This document shows positions 8,853 through 14,888 of a stretch of 17,426 nt of DNA, piece after piece; positions within the stretch are counted from its first letter, which is position 1; each line of letters starts with the position of its first letter. This DNA comes from JANYCG01 sp031428695 (GTDB taxonomy: Bacteria > Pseudomonadota > Gammaproteobacteria > Burkholderiales > Burkholderiaceae_C). The position numbers and the translations under genes were made by a program. The notes beneath the pieces were generated by a model. That model was not told the DNA's origin, searched no databases, and saw only the letters and a list, made by a program, of their open reading frames with translations. The stretch is taken from positions 1 through 17,426 of the forward strand of contig JANOYE010000135.1 of assembly GCA_031428695.1 (NCBI GenBank), in the 5' to 3' direction.

Positions 8853-9593
8853 ATGAAAAAGACTGTCCTGATCACCGGTTCGGCCATCGGCATCGGCCGC
8901 GCGTGCGCGCAGGCCTTTGGCTTGGGCGGCTACCACGTCGTCGTCACCGACGTGTTGGAAAAAGAGGGCCGGGCGCTGGCCGCTGAACTGCCCAGTGCCG
9001 AGTTCCAAAAGTTGGATGTCCGCTCCACGGCCGAGGCCAATGCCGTGGTGGCTGCGGTGGAGCAGCGGCATGGTGGCATTGACTGCATTGTGGCCAACGC
9101 GGGCATCGCGCACAAAGTGCCGCTGGCCCAACTGAGCGATGAGAAATGGGATCAAACCTTTGATATCGACCTCAAAGGCATGTTGCGCGTCATCCGGCCT
9201 GCGCTGCCCCTGATGAAAACGCGCAAAACGGGCGCCATCATTTGCCTGTCATCGCTCATGGGCACGCACTATGGTTGGGACGAGCATGTGCATTACTCGG
9301 CGGCCAAAGCGGGCGTGGTGGGCCTGGTGCGCGGCTTGGCGGTCGAGCTGGCGCGCGAAGGCATTCGTGTCAACGGCGTCGCGCCCGGTTATGTGCGCAC
9401 GGCGCAACTGTTGTCGGTCGAACATTCCATGGGGCCGCAGGCCGACAAAGCTGGCAGCTACATCCCTATGGGGCGCATCGGCGAGCCAGACGATATTGCC
9501 GACGTCATCCTCTTTCTCGCGTCGAACGCCGCCCGGTACATGACCGGGCAAGTGGTGGCGGTGGACGGCGGCTTGTTGGTGGGGCGGAATTGA
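8853..9593 (+). CDS. SDR family NAD(P)-dependent oxidoreductase
   Basis: A classical short-chain dehydrogenase of 246 residues. The Rossmann glycine motif is T8-G-S-A-I-G-I-G15, the NAG motif is at 82-84, the catalytic serine is one of Ser133/Ser134, and the Y148-S-A-A-K152 pair is intact. The ending (PMGRIGEPDDIADVILFLAS ... G-Q-V-V-A-V-D-G-G) is standard for the family. Asp33 at the end of the second strand favours NAD(H) over NADP(H). The Ser-to-Tyr spacing is one residue longer than the common 13. It reads as an alcohol/ketone oxidoreductase; the substrate is not evident. A purine-rich GAGAGAAG lies right before the ATG. It follows the GST gene closely and is probably co-transcribed. Confidence 0.93.
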   Translation: MKKTVLITGSAIGIGRACAQAFGLGGYHVVVTDVLEKEGRALAAELPSAEFQKLDVRSTAEANAVVAAVEQRHGGIDCIVANAGIAHKVPLAQLSDEKWDQTFDIDLKGMLRVIRPALPLMKTRKTGAIICLSSLMGTHYGWDEHVHYSAAKAGVVGLVRGLAVELAREGIRVNGVAPGYVRTAQLLSVEHSMGPQADKAGSYIPMGRIGEPDDIADVILFLASNAARYMTGQVVAVDGGLLVGRN

Positions 9594-9597
9594 GCCC

Positions 9598-9624
9598 GGG
9601 TTGCACTGCTGTCGGATCCAACCC
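9598..9624. terminator. Weak hairpin after the GST-SDR operon
   Basis: GGGTTG (9598-9603) and CAACCC (9619-9624) can pair across a 15-nt loop a few bases after the SDR stop. There is no T-tract, so if it helps end transcription it is not a classic intrinsic terminator. Confidence 0.25.
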
Positions 9625-9759
9625 AGGCGACCGATGGCCTTGTAAGAATCGGCAGGCCGTATCGACGACTGGGCTGACGATTGCGGAATGCACCGAAAAG
9701 CAATTAGGGCGCTGATAACATCGCCGGTTTGCCCCAATTCAAACCCAGGAGTCCCTCTC

Positions 9760-10788
9760 ATGAAAACCCTGTTCCTTTCCGCGGTGGCCGCAGCCACCAC
9801 TTTGCTGACCTTCAACGCCATGGCGCAAGCCAATGCGGGCGCAGCCGCAACGGCACCGGTTGATCCTTCTGCCTTTGTCAACCAAATCGAGTCCACATTC
9901 GGAAAGTTCGAAGGTTATCGCCGTGCCGGCGCGAAGGGCATTTGTGCCTTGGGAGAGTTTGTCGGCAGCTCAGACGCCCGCGCCCTGTCAAGCGCCTCGG
10001 CCTTTAGCGGAAAGCCTGTGCCAGTGGTGGTGCGGTTCTCAGTCGGCGGCGCCAACCCGAAGGCGCCTGATAACGGCAAATCCCAACGCAATTTGGCCCT
10101 GCAGTTCAACCTGCCCGACGGCGAGGTATGGCAGATGGGCAATATCTCTGCGCCTGTTTTTGGCGCGTCTTCACCGCAGCAGTTCATCGCCCTGCTGGCC
10201 TCGCGCCAGGCGGACCCTGCAACCAAACAGGCTGACCCAGCCAAAATCAAGGCGTTCAATGATGCCAACCCCGAAGTGCTGTTGCAGGGCAAACACTTTG
10301 CGTCGCAACCCGTGCCTGCCAGTTTTGGTGCCGTCAATTATTGGGGCGTGCATGCCTATGGATTTGTCAACGCCAGCGGGGCCAAGCAGTTTGGCAAGTG
10401 GATTTTCGAACCCGTGGGCGGCCAGCAAGGCCTGACCGACGATGAGGCAAAAGCCAAAGGCGTCAGCTTCCTTTTTGACGACCTGCGCCAACGTGTGAAA
10501 GAGGGCAAAGTGGCCTTCAACTTCAATCTTGAACTGGCGCAGGCAGGCGACAAAATAGACAGCGCAACGGTTCCGCTGCCTGAGGGCCGCAAGAAAGTCA
10601 ATTTAGGCACGCTGAAAGTGACCTCTGTTTCGGAAGATGGCGGCGGCCCTTGCCTGACGACTACCTACAACCCGATGGTCATGCCCAAGGGCATCGAGGC
10701 CTCAGCCGATCCAATGTTGCCAGCTCGCGCCGCACCTTATGCCATCTCGCTGGGCAGACGCCTGACGGAAGGCGCAAAGCAGCAGTAA
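9760..10788 (+). CDS. Exported catalase-family peroxidase (SrpA-like), distal His replaced
   Basis: This is a 342-residue protein from the ATG at 9760, chosen because AGGAG lies 8 nt upstream and a signal peptide (MKTLFLSAVAAATTLLTFNAMAQA) follows directly. An upstream in-frame ATG at 9688 has neither. The fold is the minimal catalase core of the SrpA-like group: PVVVRFSVGGANPKAPDN (about 88-105), RNLALQFNLPDGEVW (about 109-123), NISAPVF and the proximal heme motif R323-A-A-P-Y327. In relatives as I know them the distal site reads R-x-x-H-A-K-G. Here it is R54-R-A-G57-A-K-G60, so glycine appears to replace the distal histidine needed for normal catalase or peroxidase chemistry. Heme binding is likely; peroxide turnover is doubtful. 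It stands alone between the SDR gene and kynA. Confidence 0.85.
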   Translation: MKTLFLSAVAAATTLLTFNAMAQANAGAAATAPVDPSAFVNQIESTFGKFEGYRRAGAKGICALGEFVGSSDARALSSASAFSGKPVPVVVRFSVGGANPKAPDNGKSQRNLALQFNLPDGEVWQMGNISAPVFGASSPQQFIALLASRQADPATKQADPAKIKAFNDANPEVLLQGKHFASQPVPASFGAVNYWGVHAYGFVNASGAKQFGKWIFEPVGGQQGLTDDEAKAKGVSFLFDDLRQRVKEGKVAFNFNLELAQAGDKIDSATVPLPEGRKKVNLGTLKVTSVSEDGGGPCLTTTYNPMVMPKGIEASADPMLPARAAPYAISLGRRLTEGAKQQ

Positions 10789-10823
10789 GCCCGCCCTCGC
10801 GATGCGGGTGATTGACTGGACTG

Positions 10824-10847
10824 GGCCGCTCAAAGAATAATGCGGCC
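10824..10847. terminator. Hairpin after the catalase-like gene
   Basis: GGCCGC (10824-10829) and GCGGCC (10842-10847) form a perfect 6-bp stem with a 12-nt loop, 36 nt past the stop. There is no T-tract, so termination is only a suggestion. Confidence 0.25.
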
Positions 10848-10944
10848 GTGGGTCTCGCAATTGCTGCAAGACTTGCTATGCCGGTAGTAGCAGTGGAGCC
10901 ACTCAAACTGCCGAGCCCACAAAACCGCCCGAGGGTCTTTGCCC

Positions 10945-11823
10945 ATGCCAGAGTCTGCCAAGCCTGATCCACACCGCGCCGGCAAAAACTCCCCCGAGGC
11001 CATCGTGGCAGAGGACGGCGCGCAGCTGGATTTCCGCAACGACATGAGTTACGCGGACTACCTCCATCTGGACGAGTTGCTGAACGCACAACACCCGCTT
11101 TCGCCCGCGCATGACGAGATGTTGTTCATCGTGCAGCACCAGACCAGTGAACTGTGGATGAAACTCATGCTGCACGAGTTGCGCGCCGCTATTCGTGCGG
11201 TGGCGGCAGACGACATGCCGCACGCGTTCAAGATGCTGGCCCGCGTGAGCCGGATCATGGAGCAGCTGGTGGGCGCCTGGAGCGTCTTGGCCACGATGAC
11301 GCCGCCCGAATACACGGCGATCCGGCCTTACCTGGCCAACTCCAGTGGTTTCCAGAGCGCGCAATACCGCTGCATCGAATTTGCGCTGGGCAACAAAAAT
11401 GCCGCGATGTTGAAGCCGCACGCGCATCGGCCCGGCCTGCTGGCCATGGTGGAGGCCGCGTACCGCGCGCCCTCGCTGTATGACGAAGCGCTCAAGGCCT
11501 TGGCCCGGCGCGGCCTTGAAGTTCCGCCTTCACACCTAACACGCGACTGGACGCAACCTTATGAAGCCAGCGAAGGCGTGCAACAGGCCTGGACGCAGGT
11601 TTACCGCGACCCGCAGGCGCATTGGGACTTGTACCAACTGGGCGAAAAACTCACGGACCTGGAAGACGCATTCCGACAGTGGCGCTTCCGCCACGTCACT
11701 ACCGTGGAGCGGGTGATCGGCTTCAAGCGCGGCACCGGCGGCACCGGTGGCGTGAGTTACCTGCGCAAGATGCTGGAGGTGGTGCTGTTTCCGGAGATTT
11801 GGAGTTTGCGGACGGCGCTTTGA
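10945..11823 (+). CDS. kynA: Tryptophan 2,3-dioxygenase
   Basis: The heme enzyme opens the indole ring of L-tryptophan with O2 to give N-formylkynurenine, the first step of the kynurenine pathway. From the ATG at 10945 it has 292 residues; a TTG at 10939 is in frame, but GAGGG at 10931-10935 is better spaced for the ATG. Against the well-studied Xanthomonas enzyme the key residues fall at a constant offset of ten: His65 in QHQTSELW (active-site base), Tyr123 and Arg127 in PPEYTAIRPYL (carboxylate binding), His250 in WRFRH (proximal heme ligand) and Thr264 in the KRGTGGTGG loop. The first 30 residues are poorly conserved. The later pathway genes kynB and kynU are not in the window. The gene appears to be transcribed alone. 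Confidence 0.96.
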   Translation: MPESAKPDPHRAGKNSPEAIVAEDGAQLDFRNDMSYADYLHLDELLNAQHPLSPAHDEMLFIVQHQTSELWMKLMLHELRAAIRAVAADDMPHAFKMLARVSRIMEQLVGAWSVLATMTPPEYTAIRPYLANSSGFQSAQYRCIEFALGNKNAAMLKPHAHRPGLLAMVEAAYRAPSLYDEALKALARRGLEVPPSHLTRDWTQPYEASEGVQQAWTQVYRDPQAHWDLYQLGEKLTDLEDAFRQWRFRHVTTVERVIGFKRGTGGTGGVSYLRKMLEVVLFPEIWSLRTAL

Positions 11824-11884
11824 CCACGCTACGGCTGCGGTTCGAAGACGGGCCGACGGCGGAGCCTCAGTCAATTCAAATCAG

Positions 11885-11998
11885 ATGCTATTATTTATAT
11901 AGCAAAGTAAACGCAATACACGAGACTTGGAAGGTTATTTCCCACTAAATTGCTCACTTGACGGTTAAAATTCAGTCGATAAACCCCATTTTGGGTAT
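11885..11998 (+). repeat. AT-rich dispersed repeat, copy 2
   Basis: This is the partner of 6645-6758. It begins with GCTATTATTTATATAGC, a palindrome-like block (GCTAT/ATAGC), keeps ACTTGGA in the middle, and ends with the same exact 17-mer AACCCCATTTTGGGTAT (11982-11998). It lies about 60 bases past the kynA stop. Sequence to the right of the 17-mer does not match copy 1, so the element boundary is sharp there. Confidence 0.7.
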
Positions 11999-12052
11999 GA
12001 CTTCATCGAAAATCGGCTTTTACGCCGCTTCAGCACGACGCTGGGCTCTGGG

Positions 12053-12070
12053 GCGCTGATCATTTAGCGC
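12053..12070. terminator. Small hairpin downstream of the RhuM gene
   Basis: GCGCT (12053-12057) and AGCGC (12066-12070) form a 5-bp stem with an 8-nt loop about 85 nt past the RhuM stop. There is no T-tract in either direction, so the case for a terminator is weak. Confidence 0.2.
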
Positions 12071-12155
12071 ATCGGTTTTCACAGGTTGTTGACTGCGGGA
12101 GAACTCAACCTTGAAAAGTATCAGGCGCTTTGAACTGAAGATATCGAGTCCGGAG

Positions 12156-13457
12156 TCAGCGTGGCAATCGTTTTTTAATTTTGATTTCGTCCACCACTTT
12201 ATCAAAGTCAGATTTATATTCGCGATCCTGAATCACACGAAACTTTTCGTACTCAAAGACAGCATGTCTTTCCGCGATCTCTCGCTTAACTGTTCCGTGG
12301 CTTTCCAGAACAGCGTACTCGTTGAACTGCAAAAACCCGTCTAACTTTTCCGCCCAGGCATTCATGGTCAACGGTTTTTGTCTGCGAGCAAAACCTTCGG
12401 CAAAGTCCAAGTACATAGACACCAGTCTGTCAAGCTCATTAATCTCATTTTTATTCAAATAGTTCTTCCCGATGGTCACGTCCCGCTTGGTGATTTTCCC
12501 CCTCTTACCTTCGTTCTCCCACGAGTTGAGCCCCATGTGTGGCTTGGTCGAGTCCGCTCGCAACTCAATAAGCTCGGATGAGGTGTGCCCATGGATGGCA
12601 TAGTGCAGCTTGTCCTGGACATGGGCGTAGAACTGGTGTGAGGTAGGTGAGTTCTGGTCATAATCGATGCTGCACTGAGCATAAATGTCAGTGATTTTTT
12701 GATAAAACCGACGCTCCGATGCACGAATCTCCCTGATTCTCTCAAGCAGATCATCAAAATAGTCTTTGCCAAAAAGCTGTTTACCCTGCTTTAGCCGATC
12801 ATCGTCTAAGGCATAGCCTTTGATTAAGTACTCCCTTAGAACCGTCGTTGCCCATTTTCTAAATTGAGTTGCTTGTAGAGAATTTACGCGATATCCAACC
12901 GAAATAATGGCATCTAGGCTATAAAAGTTCGTATCGTAGTTTTTGCCATCAAAAGCAGTAGTCCGGAATTTCCGGACTACTGATAGTTCATCTAGCTCAG
13001 AAGTTTTAAAAATATTTTGTAAGTGCTCACTAACTGTCCCTACTTCCACATCGAAAATATCACTCATGCCCCGCTGTGACGCCCAAACGGTATCGCCTCG
13101 GACGAGAACCTGTACTTTCACGGTTCCATTGTGGGAAACATAAAAAAGGAACGGCGATTCGTCTTTCAGCTCGCTTCCAATATCAGCAGGTGGGGCGGTA
13201 AGCGTGTCTGCTAACTGAGCCCTGCGTCCGCGCATTCCTGTACGCAAGTGGTTTGACTCAATTGTGGATGATTCGACAAAGTCCTCGGCATCAAGATCGA
13301 CACCAAGACCTCTTGCTAGGTCGAGTAATTTAGGCTGCCAGCGAGCCGGTATGACGCCCGCTTTGGCCCAATAGGCGACTGTGCTTTGCCCCTTGTTGAC
13401 GAGACCAGCTAACGCCGTTTGCCCACCAAATTTTTCGATGATTTGTCTTGCATTCAT
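12156..13457 (-). CDS. HTH domain fused to a RhuM-family protein
   Basis: From the ATG at 13457 it has 433 residues; a GTG two codons earlier overlaps the GAGGTG Shine-Dalgarno and is less likely. Residues 1-60 match a helix-turn-helix type seen in proteobacterial Cro-like regulators (IIEKFGGQTALAGLV ... STVAYWAKAGVIPARWQPKLL ... DAEDF). After a polar linker, residues about 105-410 match the RhuM family (VWASQRGMSDIF, VGTVSEHLQNIF, KNYDTNFYSLDAIISVGYRV, then HAIHG-like KLHYAIHGHTSSELI, KPHMGLNSW, KNYLNKNEI). RhuM is named from a Salmonella pathogenicity island and is often found near type I restriction loci; its biochemical activity is not established as far as I know. The gene is visibly AT-richer than its neighbours, which suggests transfer. 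No restriction genes accompany it here. It could be a self-regulated effector, as inferred from the HTH part. Confidence 0.85.
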   Translation of the reverse strand: MNARQIIEKFGGQTALAGLVNKGQSTVAYWAKAGVIPARWQPKLLDLARGLGVDLDAEDFVESSTIESNHLRTGMRGRRAQLADTLTAPPADIGSELKDESPFLFYVSHNGTVKVQVLVRGDTVWASQRGMSDIFDVEVGTVSEHLQNIFKTSELDELSVVRKFRTTAFDGKNYDTNFYSLDAIISVGYRVNSLQATQFRKWATTVLREYLIKGYALDDDRLKQGKQLFGKDYFDDLLERIREIRASERRFYQKITDIYAQCSIDYDQNSPTSHQFYAHVQDKLHYAIHGHTSSELIELRADSTKPHMGLNSWENEGKRGKITKRDVTIGKNYLNKNEINELDRLVSMYLDFAEGFARRQKPLTMNAWAEKLDGFLQFNEYAVLESHGTVKREIAERHAVFEYEKFRVIQDREYKSDFDKVVDEIKIKKRLPR

Positions 13458-13479
13458 AGCCACCTCGTAATCAGTTAAT

Positions 13480-13495
13480 TTGATTTTAACATCAA
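13480..13495. promoter_or_regulatory. Candidate operator over the HTH-RhuM promoter
   Basis: TTGAT-TTTAAC-ATCAA is a perfect 5-bp inverted repeat with a 6-nt spacer, 23 nt upstream of the RhuM ATG. On the minus strand the spacer region reads GTTAAAAT, usable as a -10 box. An HTH-containing protein encoded next to a palindrome over its own promoter suggests autorepression, but this is inferred. Confidence 0.4.
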
Positions 13496-13601
13496 TTCAA
13501 TTACCAAAATCAAAAAAAACTTTGGATAAAGACCGTGCCCGAGCCGTTGAGCGTATGCGGTCAAGTCTCGATCTTTGCTTCTGGTAGCCGAAGTCCTCAC
13601 G

Positions 13602-13708
13602 CAGCCAGTCAAGCGCCCTTGCGTCCCGACGACTTTAGGCGCCAGTGTCGCGAACAGCGACACGCCTGCGACGTATGGAGGAGCGGCGCAGGGGCGCTTG
13701 ACTGGCTG
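13602..13708 (+). repeat. GC-rich palindromic repeat, copy 3 (best preserved)
   Basis: The outer arms CAGCCAGTCAAGCGCCC (13602-13618) and GGGCGCTTGACTGGCTG (13692-13708) are exact 17-bp inverted repeats, and TGCG/CGCA just inside extends the stem to about 22 bp with one wobble pair. The inner hairpin has arms GTGTCGC (13645-13651) and GCGACAC (13657-13663). The whole element could fold as a long hairpin or cruciform. It lies 200 bases past the end of minus-strand relE and upstream of the RhuM gene. Confidence 0.8.
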
Positions 13709-13907
13709 TCAGCGGCCTTTGAAAAGGCAATGAGCCAAATGGCCGGCGCGAATTGCAGTGTCATTCAATATCCAGGGCAAACATGGCCGCAAATCATCTG
13801 GCTCAGGCGCGACCGATGACGACGCCAAACGCGACTACAAGCGGGAAGGCAAGGGGCAACACCGTAAAACGCTGGACGAAGAATTGTTCGCAGGATCGAC
13901 GCTTGAA

Positions 13908-14192
13908 TCACTGCCGCCCTTGCGCTGCCAGATAAACCGCGTTGCGCTCCCGTTTGCCAACTGCAACCACGACGACCACCAGTTCGCCATCCCGCACCTC
14001 ACAAACCAGCCGGTAGCCTGCGTCCCTGAGCTTGATTTTGTAGCGGTCCGGGTGACCTGAGAGCTTTGCCGAAGGCACTCGGGGTGTGACTAGGCGCTCG
14101 GCCAGCTTCTTTTTGAGCAGGGTGCGCAGGTGACCGTCCAGGCGGTGCCACTCCTTGAGCGCTTCCTCCTTGAACTTGAGCTTATAGGTCAT
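13908..14192 (-). CDS. relE: RelE/StbE-type mRNA interferase toxin
   Basis: A 94-residue RelE-family toxin, which cleaves mRNA in the ribosomal A site when freed from its antitoxin. From the ATG at 14192 the residues known to matter in E. coli RelE fall at identical numbers: Lys52 and Lys54 in YKIKLR, Arg61 in GYRLV, Arg81 in GKRER and Tyr87 in AVY. The active site therefore looks complete. An in-frame start five codons earlier exists, but the ATG at 14192 gives the typical MTYKLKF beginning. The toxin start overlaps the antitoxin end by 11 nt, which suggests translational coupling. The sequence is closest in style to the StbE/RelE group. Confidence 0.92.
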   Translation of the reverse strand: MTYKLKFKEEALKEWHRLDGHLRTLLKKKLAERLVTPRVPSAKLSGHPDRYKIKLRDAGYRLVCEVRDGELVVVVVAVGKRERNAVYLAAQGRQ

Positions 14193-14430
14193 CCAGCGTG
14201 ACCGCAATTTCGGGCTGATTGCGGCGCTGGTCGGCCAGGGCGTTCAGCTCCGCGTCATCCAGCCGCTCCATCAGGCTGGCATAGGCTTGGGCCGGCACGC
14301 AGTAGAAAGCGGTCTCATTGCGGTTCAAGATGGCCACCGGTAAACCTTCGCCCGCAGCCACTGTGGCCATGGGATTGCGTTTGAGTTCAGAGACGCTGGC
14401 CGTGGCGGCAGTAAGCACGAGGTTTGACAT
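14182..14430 (-). CDS. RelB/StbD-like antitoxin (Phd/YefM family)
   Basis: An 82-residue antitoxin placed immediately before relE. Residues 10-45 carry the conserved stretch SVSELKRNPMATVAAGEGLP then VAILNRNETAFYCVPAQAY (the StbD/RelB-like pattern), which folds as the DNA-binding dimer domain. The C-terminus (about 50-82, ending EIAVTLDDL) is the toxin-binding tail. GGAG lies 8 nt before the ATG. The stop overlaps the relE start region. Such antitoxins neutralise the toxin by direct binding and repress the operon with it; repeat boxes at 14470-14522 in the upstream region are candidate sites. Confidence 0.9.
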   Translation of the reverse strand: MSNLVLTAATASVSELKRNPMATVAAGEGLPVAILNRNETAFYCVPAQAYASLMERLDDAELNALADQRRNQPEIAVTLDDL

Positions 14431-14469
14431 GTGAAAACTCCAAAGGACTCGATCTGTTCAATTTTGCTA

Positions 14470-14522
14470 GAGACCTCATTTTAAACATTAATTAGTTTTT
14501 ATTTAGGTCTCATTTTAGGTCT
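14470..14522. promoter_or_regulatory. Three AGGTCT boxes between divergent TA operons
   Basis: GAGACCT (14470-14476) is the exact inverse of AGGTCTC (14505-14511), and a further AGGTCT follows at 14517-14522. The last two are direct repeats with a 12-bp step and share the flanking CATTTT/TTTTAGG context. The region between is AT-rich and likely holds the promoter of the minus-strand antitoxin-relE operon. The arrangement looks like an operator for cooperative binding. Confidence 0.45.
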
Positions 14523-14568
14523 TGAATCACTCAACCAGTGAATTTCGACCGAGTTAGATAGAATATAT

Positions 14569-14587
14569 CCCATATTGCAAATATGGG
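14569..14587 (+). promoter_or_regulatory. Perfect palindrome overlapping the vapB ribosome binding site
   Basis: CCCATATT-GCA-AATATGGG has perfect 8-bp arms and ends 8 nt before the vapB ATG. The right arm contributes the GGG of the only candidate Shine-Dalgarno (GGGTG). It could be the VapB operator in DNA, a hairpin that hides the ribosome binding site in RNA, or both. Confidence 0.55.
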
Positions 14588-14595
14588 TGACCCCT

Positions 14596-14886
14596 ATGAA
14601 AACCACCATCGACATTTCTGACGCGCTTTTTGAGCAAGCCCGCGCCCAAGCCAAGGCGCGGGGGGTGACGCTGCGGGCATTGGTCGAAAGCGGGCTGCGC
14701 TTGGCGATAGCCCAATCCAGGCAAACTGCCCAAAAGTTTGAGCTGCAGGATTTCAGCTTTGGTACGCCGTGGCCACAGGGCGATCTTGAAGCGCATTGCG
14801 ACCCGTCCAAATGGCGTGAAATCGGCAATCCGGCATGGGCCTTGAGAGATGGGGAACTGGTTCGTGTCTATCCCGAGGATGTTTGA
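14596..14886 (+). CDS. vapB: VapB-type antitoxin (ribbon-helix-helix)
   Basis: A 96-residue antitoxin from the ATG at 14596; an earlier TTG in frame lies inside the palindrome and is unlikely. Residues 1-40 (MKTTIDISDALFEQARAQAK then ARGVTLRALVESGLRLAI) match the short strand plus two helices of ribbon-helix-helix VapB proteins. The C-terminal part, with tryptophans and the ending LRDGELVRVYPEDV, is the likely toxin-binding region. The VapC-type toxin begins 2 nt after its stop. The gene is divergent from the RelBE-like operon, with both regulated from the 165-bp space between them. Confidence 0.88.
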   Translation: MKTTIDISDALFEQARAQAKARGVTLRALVESGLRLAIAQSRQTAQKFELQDFSFGTPWPQGDLEAHCDPSKWREIGNPAWALRDGELVRVYPEDV

Positions 14887-14888
14887 CG

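Larger units (their letters stand above)
11824..12155. other. Gene-free region after kynA
   Basis: About 330 bases between the convergent kynA and RhuM genes. The AT-rich repeat copy 2 occupies 11885-11998. The rest is unassigned apart from a small hairpin at 12053-12070. No open frame here looks like a gene. Confidence 0.55.
13458..13907. other. Gene-free region between RhuM and RelE genes
   Basis: About 450 bases. The first 60 or so are very AT-rich and hold the likely RhuM promoter and the palindrome at 13480-13495. Repeat copy 3 fills 13602-13708. The remaining 200 bases up to the relE stop have no supported gene, although a plus-strand open frame from 13758 shows a protein-like composition before it runs into antisense relE. 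Confidence 0.5.

Noticed and set aside
10892..10903. AGTGGAGCCACT near-palindrome upstream of kynA as a regulator site
   Set aside because: The match is short, no regulator gene is nearby, and its distance from the start is not diagnostic.
7104..13708. Palindromic repeats as integron attC sites or a CRISPR array
   Set aside because: The copies are few and far apart, lack the attC core sites (GTTRRRY) and have no integrase. There are no regular spacers as in CRISPR.
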